Positions 10,263 to 18,867 of a DNA stretch of 64,000 bases are shown here, in pieces. Origin of the DNA: Ideonella sp. (GTDB lineage Bacteria > Pseudomonadota > Gammaproteobacteria > Burkholderiales > Burkholderiaceae_C); the NCBI GenBank assembly GCA_015075165.1, contig JABTUY010000005.1, forward strand, positions 62,001 to 126,000. The letters run 5' to 3'. Numbering within the stretch: position 1 is the stretch's first letter; each line of letters begins with the position of its first letter. The translations under genes and the position numbers were made by a program. The notes beneath the pieces are model-generated. The model did not search any database, was not told the DNA's origin, and was given only the letters and a program-made list of their open reading frames with translations.

Positions 10263-11774
10263 CTAACTCTCCCTGCGCAGGGCGGGAAACAGGATCACGT
10301 CGCGGATGCTCGGCGAATCGGTGAGCAGCATCACCAGCCGGTCGATGCCGATGCCGCAGCCGCCGGCCGGCGGCATGCCGTACTCGAGCGCGCGGACGAA
10401 GTCGGCGTCGTAGTACATCGCCTCCTCGTCGCCGGCTGACCGGTTGGCGGCCTGCGCCTGGAAGCGCGCGGCCTGGTCCTCGGCGTCGTTCAGTTCCGAG
10501 AAGCCGTTGGCGATCTCGCGGCCGGTGATGTAGAGCTCGAAGCGCTCGGTGCGCGTGGGGTCGGCGTCGGCCGCGCGCGCCAGCGGGCTCACCTCGACCG
10601 GGTGGTCGACGATGAAGGTCGGCTCCCACAGGTGCGCCTCGACGAACTCCTCGAACACCGCGAACTGCAATTGCGCGAGGTTCCAGTGCGCCGGCGCCTC
10701 GTGGCCGTGCTGCTTCAGCTCGTGGCGCAGCGCCTGCGCGTCGTCGAGCCGGGCGGTGCCGATGGCCGGCACGTGGCGCGCCACCGCATCGCGGATCGAC
10801 AGCCGCGCGAACGGCGCCTCGAGATCCACCGTGCGGCCCTGGTAGCTCAGCTGGGCGGTGCCGGCGGCGTGGCGCGCGGCATCGCGGATCACCTGCTCGG
10901 TGTGCTTCATCACGTCCTGGTAGTTCCAGTACGCCGCGTAGAACTCCATCATCGTGAACTCGGGGTTGTGGCGCACCGAGATGCCTTCGTTGCGGAAGTT
11001 GCGGTTGATCTCGAACACACGCTCGAAGCCGCCGACCAGCAGGCGCTTCAGGTACAGCTCGGGCGCGATGCGCAGGAACATCTGCTGGTCCAGCGCGTTG
11101 TGGTGGGTGACGAACGGCTTGGCGTTGGCGCCGCCGGGGATCGGGTGCAGCATCGGCGTCTCGACCTCGAGAAATCCGTGCTCGACCATGAAGTTGCGGA
11201 TCGCCGACACGCACTTGCTGCGCGCGACGAAGCGCGCGCGCGCCTGCTCGTCGGTGATCAGGTCGGCGTAGCGCTGGCGCACCTTCTGCTCGGCGTCGGC
11301 CATGCCGTGGAACTTGTCGGGCAGCGGGCGCAGGTTCTTGGTCAGCAGCCGGATCGACGTGGCCTTGACGGTCAGCTCGCCGGTCTTGGTGCGCATCAGC
11401 GTGCCCTCGCAGCCGACGATGTCGCCCAGGTCCCAGTGCTTGAACGCGGCGTAGGCCTCGTCGCCCACCGCATCGGTGGCCACGCGCAGCTGGATGCGTC
11501 CGCCGGTGGGGCCGAACGAGCCGTCCTGCAGCGTCGCGAAGCTGGCCTTGCCCATCACCCGCTTGAGCATCATGCGGCCGGCCACCGACACCGCGATGCC
11601 TTGGGGCTCGAGCGTCTCGTTGGGCACGTCGGCATGGCGCTGCTGCAGCTCGGCCGCGTGGTGGCGCGGCTTGAAGTCGTTGGGAAAGGCCACGCCGCGC
11701 GCGCGCAGCTGCGCCAGCTTCTGGCGCCGCTCGGCGATGAGGGTGTTGTCGTCGGGGGCGATGGGGTCGGTCAT
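10263..11774 (-). CDS. lysS: Lysyl-tRNA synthetase, class II
   Basis: The 503-residue protein has the expected length. The N-terminal OB-fold anticodon-binding domain spans about residues 55-150. The class II catalytic core carries motif 2 ([19 protein letters not shown]) and motif 3 ([20 protein letters not shown]) near the C-terminus. It charges tRNA-Lys in the cytoplasm. The frame is open 57 bases upstream of the chosen ATG, but homologues start at MTDP. The gene is transcribed away from the polysaccharide operon. Confidence 0.97.
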   Translation of the reverse strand: MTDPIAPDDNTLIAERRQKLAQLRARGVAFPNDFKPRHHAAELQQRHADVPNETLEPQGIAVSVAGRMMLKRVMGKASFATLQDGSFGPTGGRIQLRVATDAVGDEAYAAFKHWDLGDIVGCEGTLMRTKTGELTVKATSIRLLTKNLRPLPDKFHGMADAEQKVRQRYADLITDEQARARFVARSKCVSAIRNFMVEHGFLEVETPMLHPIPGGANAKPFVTHHNALDQQMFLRIAPELYLKRLLVGGFERVFEINRNFRNEGISVRHNPEFTMMEFYAAYWNYQDVMKHTEQVIRDAARHAAGTAQLSYQGRTVDLEAPFARLSIRDAVARHVPAIGTARLDDAQALRHELKQHGHEAPAHWNLAQLQFAVFEEFVEAHLWEPTFIVDHPVEVSPLARAADADPTRTERFELYITGREIANGFSELNDAEDQAARFQAQAANRSAGDEEAMYYDADFVRALEYGMPPAGGCGIGIDRLVMLLTDSPSIRDVILFPALRRES

Positions 11775-11859
11775 GGCGGGCGGCGTGCGGGCAAACGCGA
11801 AATTGTAGGTTTCGGGCCGACAGCGGCCCACGCCACGCCGTGCGCCGAGGTGGCGATGG

Positions 11860-11865
11860 GATAAT
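11860..11865 (+). promoter_or_regulatory. Candidate -10 box for the first polysaccharide operon
   Basis: GATAAT within GGGATAAT lies in the region divergent from lysS and ends 8 bases before ATG 11874, the first of three chained mini-ORFs. A 13-bp direct repeat TTCGCGCCCATGT overlaps its downstream edge (11865-11877) and recurs at 11889-11901. No clear -35 is visible. Confidence 0.45.
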
Positions 11866-11873
11866 TCGCGCCC

Positions 11874-11930
11874 ATGTTCGCAGCCACTTTCGCGCCCATG
11901 TACACCGTCAGGTGCGCTGGCATCGCATGA
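11874..11930 (+). CDS. Mini-ORF 1 (18 aa) of the wlbA leader, hypothetical
   Basis: ATG at 11874 opens an 18-codon frame beginning [12 protein letters not shown] and ending with TGA at 11928-11930. The stop overlaps the ATG of mini-ORF 2 by 4 bases (ATGA). It is the first ORF after the candidate promoter and could be translated leaderless. The frame contains the second copy of a 13-bp direct repeat. No homologue recognised; translation is inferred only from position and overlap. Confidence 0.4.
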   Translation: MFAATFAPMYTVRCAGIA

Positions 11931-11992
11931 GCGCGCCGAGCCGCCCCCAAGCGCTCATCCCGGAGTGCGCAGCGCGGAGGGTAGTCCAGTGA
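11927..11992 (+). CDS. Mini-ORF 2 (21 aa) of the wlbA leader, hypothetical
   Basis: The peptide starts [10 protein letters not shown] and ends [11 protein letters not shown]. Its last codons (CGG AGG G) form a GGAGGG Shine-Dalgarno sequence at 11976-11981, exactly 7 bases before the GTG of mini-ORF 3, and the stop overlaps that start by 4 bases. It is 13/21 identical to mini-ORF 3 and of equal length, so the two arose by a 62-bp tandem duplication. Function unknown; a role in translational coupling or a regulatory leader is possible. Confidence 0.5.
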   Translation: MSAPSRPQALIPECAARRVVQ

Positions 11993-12054
11993 ACGCGCAA
12001 GGCCGCTCCGAAGCGCGAATTCCGCAGTGCATTGCACGGAGGGTTGTTCAGTGA
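11989..12054 (+). CDS. Mini-ORF 3 (21 aa) of the wlbA leader, hypothetical
   Basis: A GTG start opens a 21-residue peptide beginning [10 protein letters not shown] and ending [11 protein letters not shown]. As in mini-ORF 2, the ARRVV codons carry a GGAGGG (12038-12043) 7 bases before the next start, here the GTG of wlbA, and the TGA overlaps it by 4 bases. In the last 11 sense codons, four of the six codon differences from mini-ORF 2 are synonymous third-base changes. That hints the peptide itself may matter. Confidence 0.5.
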   Translation: MNAQGRSEARIPQCIARRVVQ

Positions 12055-13112
12055 GCGAGACCCGGGCGCCGATCGTCGGCCGCAAGATCCGGTTCGCGCT
12101 CGCCGGCTGCGGCCGCATCGCCGCCAACCATTTCGCGGCGATCGAGCAGCACCAGGGCGAGGTCGAGCTGGTCGCGGTGTGCGACGTCGACCCCGCCGCG
12201 CTCTCGGCCGCCGCCGCGCGCACGAAGGCCCGGCCGTTCGACCACCTGGGCGCGATGCTGCGCGAGGCCCAGGCCGATTGCGCGGTGCTCACCACGCCGA
12301 GCGGCCTGCACGCCGCGCAGGCCATCGAGTGCGCGCGCGCCGGCTGGCACGTGGTGACCGAGAAGCCGATGGCCACGCGCTGGCAGGACGGCCTGGCCAT
12401 GGTGCGCGCCTGCGACGAGGCGGCGGTGCGCCTGTTCGTCGTCAAGCAGAACCGGCGCAACGCGACGCTGCAGCTGCTCAAGCGCGCGGTGGCCGCCGGG
12501 CGCTTCGGCCGCCTGTATTCGGTGGCGGTCAACGTGTTCTGGACGCGGCCGCAGAGCTACTACGACAGCGCCGCGTGGCGCGGCACCTGGGAGTTCGACG
12601 GCGGCGCGTTCATGAACCAGGCGAGCCACTACGTCGACCTGCTCGACTGGATCGTCGGCCCGGTGGAGAGCGTGATGGCCTACACCGGCACGCTGGCGCG
12701 CCGCATCGAGGTGGAAGACACCGGCGTGGCCGCGCTGCGCTGGCGCAACGGCGCGATGGGCACGCTCAACGTCACGATGCTCACGCACCCGAAGAATCTC
12801 GAGGGCTCGATCACCGTGCTCGGCGAGCACGGCACGGTGCGCGTCGGCGGCGTGGCGGTCAACCGCATCGAGCAATGGAGCTTCGCCGAGCCGCACGCGA
12901 TGGACGCCGAGGTGGCCGATGCCAGCTACGACGTGTCGTCGGTCTACGGCCACGGCCACGCGCTGTACTACGGCAACGTGATCCAGACGCTGCGCGGCCG
13001 CGCGCAGCCCGACACCGACGGCCGCGAAGGCCTGCGCGCGCTCGAGCTGCTGATCGCGATGTACCTCTCCGCGCGCGACGGCCGCCGCGTCAGCCTGCCG
13101 CTGCAGCTGTAG
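12051..13112 (+). CDS. wlbA: Gfo/Idh/MocA-family oxidoreductase, WlbA/WbpB-like
   Basis: The 353-residue protein has an N-terminal Rossmann motif ([14 protein letters not shown]) and the family motif EKPMA in [11 protein letters not shown] (about residue 104). It is followed by an acetyltransferase and an aminotransferase in the order of wlbA-wlbB-wlbC (wbpB-wbpD-wbpE). By analogy it oxidises the C3 hydroxyl of UDP-GlcNAc uronate to the 3-keto form, recycling NAD+. GTG 12051 was chosen over GTG 12027 because a GGAGGG ribosome site sits 7 bases before it. Substrate is inferred from context. Confidence 0.82.
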   Translation: MSETRAPIVGRKIRFALAGCGRIAANHFAAIEQHQGEVELVAVCDVDPAALSAAAARTKARPFDHLGAMLREAQADCAVLTTPSGLHAAQAIECARAGWHVVTEKPMATRWQDGLAMVRACDEAAVRLFVVKQNRRNATLQLLKRAVAAGRFGRLYSVAVNVFWTRPQSYYDSAAWRGTWEFDGGAFMNQASHYVDLLDWIVGPVESVMAYTGTLARRIEVEDTGVAALRWRNGAMGTLNVTMLTHPKNLEGSITVLGEHGTVRVGGVAVNRIEQWSFAEPHAMDAEVADASYDVSSVYGHGHALYYGNVIQTLRGRAQPDTDGREGLRALELLIAMYLSARDGRRVSLPLQL

Positions 13113-13122
13113 AGGGCCGCCG

Positions 13123-13701
13123 GTGCCGGTGACGATCCACCCCTCGGCCATCGTCGACGCCGGCGCGCAGCTCGGCGACGGCTGCCGCGTGTGGCACTTC
13201 GCACACATCAGCGCCGGCGCGCGCATCGGGCGCGACTGCTCGTTCGGCCAGGGCGTGTACGTCGGCAACGACGTGGTGATCGGCGACCACGTCAAGATCC
13301 AGAACAACGTCTCGGTGTACGACGCGGTCACGCTCGAGAGCGACGTGTTCTGCGGCCCGAGCATGGTGTTCACCAACGTCTACAACCCGCGCGCCGCCGT
13401 GCCGCGCAAGAGCGAGTACCGGCGCACGCTGGTGCGCCAGGGCGCCACGCTGGGCGCCAACTGCACGATCGTCTGCGGCACCACGATCGGCCGCCATGCA
13501 TTCGTGGCCGCCGGCGCGGTGGTCAACCGCGACGTGCCCGATTTCGCGCTGATGGCCGGCGTGCCGGCGCGCCAGATCGGCTGGATGAGCCGCCACGGCG
13601 AGCGCCTGGCGCTGCCGCTGCACGGCAGCGGCGAGGCGCAGTGCCCCGCCACCGGCGAGCGCTACCGGCTGCGCGACGGCCGCGTCAGCGTCGCCGATTG
13701 A
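13123..13701 (+). CDS. wlbB: Left-handed beta-helix N-acetyltransferase, WlbB/WbpD-like
   Basis: The 192-residue protein is built of hexapeptide repeats from the start ([16 protein letters not shown], then many I-G-x-x-x-x turns) with the insertion [20 protein letters not shown] typical of WbpD. It would acetylate the 3-amino group of UDP-2-acetamido-3-amino-glucuronate from acetyl-CoA. GTG start with a purine-rich AGAGGG 7 bases before it. Its stop overlaps the ATG of the next gene by one base. Confidence 0.85.
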   Translation: MPVTIHPSAIVDAGAQLGDGCRVWHFAHISAGARIGRDCSFGQGVYVGNDVVIGDHVKIQNNVSVYDAVTLESDVFCGPSMVFTNVYNPRAAVPRKSEYRRTLVRQGATLGANCTIVCGTTIGRHAFVAAGAVVNRDVPDFALMAGVPARQIGWMSRHGERLALPLHGSGEAQCPATGERYRLRDGRVSVAD

Positions 13702-14855
13702 TGCACCACGACACCGCGATGATGTCCACCCACGACCAACCCACCAACACGGTCCGGCCGCTGCCGTTCGCCGACCTGCAGGCGCAATACCGCGCGCTGA
13801 AGACCCGCATCGATGCGCGCATCCAGCGCGTGCTCGACCACGGGCAGTACATCATGGGCCCCGAGGTCAAGGAGCTCGAGGCAGCGCTGGCGGCGTTCAC
13901 CGGGGCGCGGCACTGCATCACGGTGGCCAGCGGCACCGAAGCGCTGCTGATCGCGCTGATGGCGCTCGACCTGCGGCCCGGCGACGAGATCATCACGACG
14001 CCGTTCACCTTCGCCGCGACCGTCGAGATGATCGTGCTGGCCGGCTGCAAGCCGGTGTTCGTCGACGTCGAGCCCGACACCTGCAACCTCGACGCGAGAC
14101 TGATCGAAGCGAGGATCACGTCGCGCACGAAGGCGATCATGCCGGTGAGCCTGTACGGTCAGGTCGCCGACATGGCCGAGTTCGATGCCATCGCCGCGCG
14201 CCACCGACTCGCGGTGATCGAGGATGGCGCCCAGAGCTTCGGCGCGGTCTACCGCGGCCGCCGCTCGTGCGCGCTGTCGACCTTCGGCGCGACGAGCTTC
14301 TTTCCGAGCAAGCCGCTGGCCTGCTACGGCGACGGCGGTGCGCTGTTCACCGACGACGACCACCTGGCGCAGGCGGCGCGTGAGATCCGGGTGCACGGCC
14401 AGAGCGGACGCTATCGCCACACCCGCGTCGGCGTCGGCGGCCGGCTCGACACCATCCAGGCCGCGGTGCTGCTGGCCAAGCTCGAGCGCTTCGAGTGGGA
14501 GCTCGAGCGGCGTGCCGCGATCGGCGCGCGCTATCAGCGCTTGCTCGGCGCGATCGAGCGGGTCGCGGTACGCCCCGACCGCAACTCGGTCTGGGCCCAG
14601 TTCACCGTGATGGTCGACCAGCGCGAGCGCGTCCGTGCGTCGCTCGACGCGGTGGGCATCCCGACCGCGGTGCACTACCCGGTGCCGCTGCATCGCCAAC
14701 CCGCCTACGCCGGCTGCGACCCGGCGGCCAGCCTGCCGGTGAGCGAGCGGCTCGCGCAGCGCGTGCTGAGCCTGCCGATGAGCGCCGACCTCGGCGAGTC
14801 GGACCAGGACCGTGTCGTCACGGCGCTCATCGAGGCCGTGGCGCGGTCTGCGTGA
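13701..14855 (+). CDS. wlbC: DegT/DnrJ/EryC1 aminotransferase, WlbC/WbpE-like
   Basis: This 384-residue PLP enzyme has the catalytic lysine at K204 in FFPSKPLACYGDGGALF, and the cofactor-ring Asp and Gln region IEDGAQSFGA. In the Wlb/Wbp pathway this enzyme puts an amino group on C3 of the keto-uronate made by the oxidoreductase, using glutamate. Position directly after the oxidoreductase and acetyltransferase supports this. The last base triplet overlaps the GTG of the next gene. ATGs at 13719 and 13722 are alternatives. Confidence 0.87.
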   Translation: MHHDTAMMSTHDQPTNTVRPLPFADLQAQYRALKTRIDARIQRVLDHGQYIMGPEVKELEAALAAFTGARHCITVASGTEALLIALMALDLRPGDEIITTPFTFAATVEMIVLAGCKPVFVDVEPDTCNLDARLIEARITSRTKAIMPVSLYGQVADMAEFDAIAARHRLAVIEDGAQSFGAVYRGRRSCALSTFGATSFFPSKPLACYGDGGALFTDDDHLAQAAREIRVHGQSGRYRHTRVGVGGRLDTIQAAVLLAKLERFEWELERRAAIGARYQRLLGAIERVAVRPDRNSVWAQFTVMVDQRERVRASLDAVGIPTAVHYPVPLHRQPAYAGCDPAASLPVSERLAQRVLSLPMSADLGESDQDRVVTALIEAVARSA

Positions 14856-15691
14856 GCACCGCGCCGGAGTTCGTGACCGCAGCGGCGCGCGCCTGTCCGG
14901 TCTGCGCAGGCCGCCGGGCCCGCCTGCAGTTCGTCAAGGATGGCTACGACATGCAGGGCTGCGACGACTGCGGCACGCTGTTCGTCGGCCGCGACCCGGC
15001 CTCGATCGACTTCGACGCGCTGTACGGCGAGAGCTACTACACCGGCGGCAGCGATGCCGTGTTCGCCGACTATGTCGGCCAGCAGGCGCAGCGGCGCGCG
15101 CATGCGCGGCGTCGGTTGTGGATGCTGCGGCATCTGCCGCCGCGGGTGCCGCGTGGCGGTCGGCTGCTCGACATCGGCTGCGCGGCCGGGTTCTTCCTCG
15201 CCGAGGCGCGCGCGTTCTACGACGTGCAGGGGGTCGAGCTGTCCGCCTGGTCGTCCGCCTATGCACGCGATCGGCTCGGTCTGCCGGTGTTCACCGGCAC
15301 GCTGCAGCAGGCGGCGCTGCCGGTCGACCACTTCGATGTCGTGACGCTGTGGGACGTGATCGAGCATGTCGCCGATCCGGTGCCGCTGCTGACCGAGGCC
15401 GCGCGGGTGCTGCGCCCCGGCGGCCGCCTGATCCTCACCACCGGCGACTGGGGCAGCGCCTATGCGCGCGCGCGCGGCGCCGACTGGCACCTGATGGAAC
15501 CACCCTGGCACCTGACGATGTTCAGCCGCGAGACGATGGCACGCGCCGGGCAACGAGCGGGGCTGCGCATGCTGCACTGTGCGAGCGAAGGGGTGGCCGG
15601 CGATGGACCCTTCTGGCGTCATCGCGCCGGACTGCTGCTGGCGCGCCTGCTCGATCGCGGCGACATCCTGCGCATGACGTTCACGCGCTGA
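14852..15691 (+). CDS. Class I SAM-dependent methyltransferase with N-terminal zinc ribbon
   Basis: The 279-residue protein begins with a four-cysteine motif (CPVC near residue 12 and CDDC near residue 31) as in sugar methyltransferases of polysaccharide loci. The SAM-binding motif LLDIGCAAGFFLAEA (about residue 104) and the acidic post-motif DVIEHVADPVPLL follow. The acceptor is likely a sugar or the polymer end. GTG 14852 overlaps the wlbC stop by 4 bases and the gene's own stop overlaps the flippase ATG, indicating tight coupling. Confidence 0.83.
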   Translation: MSTAPEFVTAAARACPVCAGRRARLQFVKDGYDMQGCDDCGTLFVGRDPASIDFDALYGESYYTGGSDAVFADYVGQQAQRRAHARRRLWMLRHLPPRVPRGGRLLDIGCAAGFFLAEARAFYDVQGVELSAWSSAYARDRLGLPVFTGTLQQAALPVDHFDVVTLWDVIEHVADPVPLLTEAARVLRPGGRLILTTGDWGSAYARARGADWHLMEPPWHLTMFSRETMARAGQRAGLRMLHCASEGVAGDGPFWRHRAGLLLARLLDRGDILRMTFTR

Positions 15692-16971
15692 TGGACAGCG
15701 TCGCGCGCGGCACCTTGATCAACCTGACGACGCGGCTGGCCGGCGTCGGACTCGTGCTGGCGATCACGGCGATCACCGCGCGCGTGTCGACGCAGGCGCA
15801 GGGCGCGTTCGCCCTCTTCACTAGCGTCGAGGGTGTGCTGCTGGCCCTGATGTCGGGCTTCGGCATCGCGCTGGCGCGGCGCATCTCGCACCACGGCGAG
15901 CAGCCCGGTGCGCTGGTCGCCGCCACTGTGCTGGCGTGCGTCGGCCTTGGCGTCGTGGCCGGCGCGCTGCTGTGGGCGTTTGCCGCCTGGGGGCCGCCGG
16001 CGTACCACTGGCTGTGGGTGCTGGCGCTCGGCGCCCCCGCGCTGCTGCTGGCGCCCAACCTGCAGGGCCTGTGGCTGGGCCAGGGGCGCATGGCGCCGAT
16101 GGCACGCCTGGCGCTGGCGCCACCGCTGCTCGCGCTGCTGATGCTCGGCATCGTCGCGGCCTGGCAGCCGGTGTCGCTGGGCGCCGTGCTCGGTACCTGG
16201 GTGGCGGCCAAGGTCTGCGTCGGGCTGGCGGCCCTGTTCGTGCTGTGGCGCGGCGTGTACCTGGCGGAGGCGGACTTCGGCGCGCTGCAGCGCGAGTTGC
16301 CGTTCGTCGCGACCATCGGCGTCACCAATCTGATCGGGCTGCTCAACTACCGCGTCGGGTTGTTCGTCGTCGAGCGCCAGATCGGCCTGCAGGCGACCGG
16401 CGTCTACTCGATCGCGGTGGTCATCGCCGAGCTGTTGTGGTTCGTGTCGGGCTCGTTGACGCAGGCCTCCTATGCGCGCATCGGCACGCACGAGCGCGCC
16501 CAGGCCGCGGCAACCACGCTGCGCGTGGTGCACCTCGGCGTCGCGGTGTTGCTGGGGGCGGCGCCGCTGCTGTGGCTGCTGGCCCGCTGGCTGGTGCCGG
16601 CGGTGCTGGGGGCGGCCTACGCGGACAGCCTCCTGCCGCTGGCGCTGCTGCTGCCCGGCGCGCTGATCTTCGGCGGCGCCTCGGGCCTGTCGGCGTACTT
16701 CACCAACCATGCCGGGCAGCCGCGGGTTCCGGCGTTGGTTGCATTGGTTTCGCTGCTGCTCAACGCGGCGCTGTCGATCGCGCTGGTGCCGCGGCTCGGC
16801 ATCGCGGGCGCTGCGGTCGCGGCGAGCCTGTCGTACGCGACCAGTGTCGCGATCGTCGCCGTCGCGTTCGCCCGCCATGCCGGGCTGCCGCTGCGCCGCG
16901 TGCTGCTCCCCGGCGCCCAGCTCGGCGCCGATCTGCGGATGCTGTACCGCATCGTGAAGGCCTGGCGATGA
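15691..16971 (+). CDS. Polysaccharide flippase (Wzx-like, MVF/PST superfamily)
   Basis: The 426-residue protein is hydrophobic throughout, with about 12 predicted membrane helices, starting with GTLINLTTRLAGVGLVLAIT, the usual N-terminus of PST transporters. It would flip undecaprenol-linked repeat units across the inner membrane. Start and stop both overlap neighbours. A second flippase lies at 41.2-42.7 kb, so this locus may serve a different polymer. Confidence 0.85.
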   Translation: MDSVARGTLINLTTRLAGVGLVLAITAITARVSTQAQGAFALFTSVEGVLLALMSGFGIALARRISHHGEQPGALVAATVLACVGLGVVAGALLWAFAAWGPPAYHWLWVLALGAPALLLAPNLQGLWLGQGRMAPMARLALAPPLLALLMLGIVAAWQPVSLGAVLGTWVAAKVCVGLAALFVLWRGVYLAEADFGALQRELPFVATIGVTNLIGLLNYRVGLFVVERQIGLQATGVYSIAVVIAELLWFVSGSLTQASYARIGTHERAQAAATTLRVVHLGVAVLLGAAPLLWLLARWLVPAVLGAAYADSLLPLALLLPGALIFGGASGLSAYFTNHAGQPRVPALVALVSLLLNAALSIALVPRLGIAGAAVAASLSYATSVAIVAVAFARHAGLPLRRVLLPGAQLGADLRMLYRIVKAWR

Positions 16972-17170
16972 CGGTCGAAGCAGCGTGTGGGCCCGCGACG
17001 ATCTGGTGCGAGGTCGACGCTGTACATTCGCGCGCACCTGCGCATCGTGGCTGACGGCTTCGACGATGGCAATTGCAAGAAGGCGAGACCGCATCGTGAT
17101 GGCGCCGCATGCCGGCGGGATCTTCATGCGCCTGACCATCCGGCCGCTGCGCGCGCTGGCCGCCGCATGA
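16968..17170 (+). other. 195-bp gap with two tiny possible ORFs and a -10-like box
   Basis: Between the flippase and acyltransferase genes two short frames can be read. One runs 16968-17054 (28 codons, ATGA overlap with the flippase stop) and one 17066-17170 (34 codons, beginning MAIARRRDRIV, overlapping the acyltransferase ATG). TACATT at about 17020 could be a -10 element for a sub-operon. Neither small frame resembles a known protein, and either may be chance or the residue of a lost gene. Confidence 0.3.
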
Positions 17171-17769
17171 TGCTCGCCGTGCGCGCCTGGGCCAATCGGC
17201 TTCGCCGCAAGCTGGCGCACCTGGTGCTGTACCGCACCGTGTTCGGCGAACGCTCGGCCGGCCGCTGGCTGCCCAACACGCGCATCTCGCCCAGCACCTG
17301 CATCGAGCACGAAGACCGGCTGGTGCTCGGCGATCACGTCTACATCGGCGTGTTCAACCTCATCGAGGCCAGCGCCGGTGTGACGATCGGCGAGGGCGTG
17401 CAGATCACGCACCACGTGAGCCTGGTCACGCACAGCTCGCACCGCGCGCAGCGCCTGCTCGGCCGCCGTTATGTCGATTGGCCCGGCGAGCGCCCGGGCT
17501 GGGTCGCGGGGCCGATCGAGGTCGGCGCCTACAGCTTCATCGGCCCGCACAGCCTGCTCGAGGCCGGCTGCTGCCTTGGCCGCGGCACCATCGTGCGCGC
17601 CGGCTCGGTGGTGCGCGGCACGTTCCCCGAGTTCGCGGTGCTCGACGGCAACCCGGCGCGGGTGGTGGGCGACTCGCGCGACGCCGATCGCCAGTGGCTG
17701 ACCCGATACCCCGAACTGCGCGAGCACTACGACGCCTGGGCGCAGCAGGCCGCGCAGGCGCTGCGCTGA
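17167..17769 (+). CDS. Left-handed beta-helix acyltransferase (WbbJ/LpxA-like)
   Basis: The 200-residue protein has hexapeptide repeats from about residue 55 (LVLGDHVYIGVFNLIEASAG) and the conserved His-rich acceptor-site region ITHHVSLVTHSSH. These enzymes acetylate sugars of O-antigens or nodulation factors. It could also serve as the PglD-like acetyltransferase for the 4-amino sugar implied by the downstream aminotransferase and CapD genes; the sequence does not decide. ATG 17170 is an alternative start. Confidence 0.82.
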   Translation: MMLAVRAWANRLRRKLAHLVLYRTVFGERSAGRWLPNTRISPSTCIEHEDRLVLGDHVYIGVFNLIEASAGVTIGEGVQITHHVSLVTHSSHRAQRLLGRRYVDWPGERPGWVAGPIEVGAYSFIGPHSLLEAGCCLGRGTIVRAGSVVRGTFPEFAVLDGNPARVVGDSRDADRQWLTRYPELREHYDAWAQQAAQALR

Positions 17770-17778
17770 TCGTCGCGG

Positions 17779-18867
17779 ATGCTGGCCCACGCGATGCAAC
17801 GCTACGTGCTGCTCGGCGACTGCGAGAGCCCGCACCTGCTGAAGTGGGCGCGCGCGCTGACCGGGCGGGTCGAGCTCTACGCTGCGTCCACGCGCGGCCT
17901 CGCGCCGGGCTTCGACGCGCTGGTGCCGCGCGCGCGCTGCCTGGTGCTCGACACGCGGCCGGCGGTCGAAGGCGGCAACGTACAGGTGCTGCGCGCGCTG
18001 CCGCGACTGGCGCGCTGGCTGCGCGCGGTGGACCCGGCGTGGATCCACGCGCACTACCTCACCTCGCACGGCACGCTGGCCTGGCTGGCCAAGCGCCTGT
18101 GGCGGCTGCGCGGCGGGCTGGTGAGCTCGGCCTGGGGCAGCGACATCCTGCTCACGCCGCAGCACAGCGCGCCGCTGCGCTGGGTGACCTCGCGCGTGCT
18201 GCGCGCCAGCGCGCTGTGCACCAGTGATTCGCTGCACATGGCCGAGTGCATGCGCGCGCTCGGCGCCGGCGAGGTGATGACGTTTCCGTTCGGCCTCGAG
18301 GCGATGCCCGCGGCCACGCCGGCCAAGCAGCCACGACTGTGCTTCGCCAACCGGCTGCTCGAGCCGCTGTACGAGCCGCAGCGCGTGCTCGACGTGTTCG
18401 CGGCGCTGGCTGCGCAGTGGCCCGATGCCGAACTGGTGGTGGCCAACGATGGCTCGCTGCGGCCGGCACTCGAGCGCAGCGCCGCGGCGGCACCATGGGG
18501 CACGCGGGTGCGCTTCGTCGGCCGTCTGGCGGCCGATGCGCAGGCGCAGTGGTACGGCAGCGCGCGCTGGTACCTGAGCCTGCCGGGCAGCGACTCGGTC
18601 TCGGTGTCGGTGCTGGAGGCGATGGCGCACGGCTGCGTGCCGGTGCTGTCGAACCTGCCGGCCAACCGCGAGCTGGTGCGCGACGGCGTCAACGGCGTGA
18701 TCGCCACCGGCGATGCCGCGGCCGCGGCCGCCGCGATGTGCGCGCTGGCCGATCGCGCCGAGGCCATCGCCGCGGTCAACCGCGAGTGGATCGCCGGGCA
18801 CGCGATCTTCCCGCAGGCGGTGCAGCGCTTCCTGGCGCGGCTGCAGGCGTTGGAGCGCGGCGCGTGA
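17779..18867 (+). CDS. Glycosyltransferase family 4
   Basis: The 362-residue GT-B protein has an N-terminal acceptor domain with IHAHYLTSHGTLAWLAK. The C-terminal donor domain contains the GT4 signature YLSLPGSDSVSVSVLEAMAHG (E near residue 279, EX7E-like) followed by GCVPVLSNLPANRELV. It probably adds one sugar to the lipid-linked repeat unit on the cytoplasmic face. Start ATG 17779, or 17794. The stop overlaps the next GT gene by 4 bases. Confidence 0.85.
   Translation: MLAHAMQRYVLLGDCESPHLLKWARALTGRVELYAASTRGLAPGFDALVPRARCLVLDTRPAVEGGNVQVLRALPRLARWLRAVDPAWIHAHYLTSHGTLAWLAKRLWRLRGGLVSSAWGSDILLTPQHSAPLRWVTSRVLRASALCTSDSLHMAECMRALGAGEVMTFPFGLEAMPAATPAKQPRLCFANRLLEPLYEPQRVLDVFAALAAQWPDAELVVANDGSLRPALERSAAAAPWGTRVRFVGRLAADAQAQWYGSARWYLSLPGSDSVSVSVLEAMAHGCVPVLSNLPANRELVRDGVNGVIATGDAAAAAAAMCALADRAEAIAAVNREWIAGHAIFPQAVQRFLARLQALERGA

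Noticed and set aside
16985-17170. Longer 61-codon frame before the acyltransferase
   Set aside because: It starts at a GTG without ribosome site and overlaps another frame; only the possible small ORFs are mentioned.
15619-18801. A 1060-codon open frame on the minus strand
   Set aside because: It runs antisense across a flippase, an acyltransferase and a glycosyltransferase with clear motifs on the plus strand. Its composition (runs of Arg, Gln, His, Ala) is typical of a GC-rich antisense shadow.
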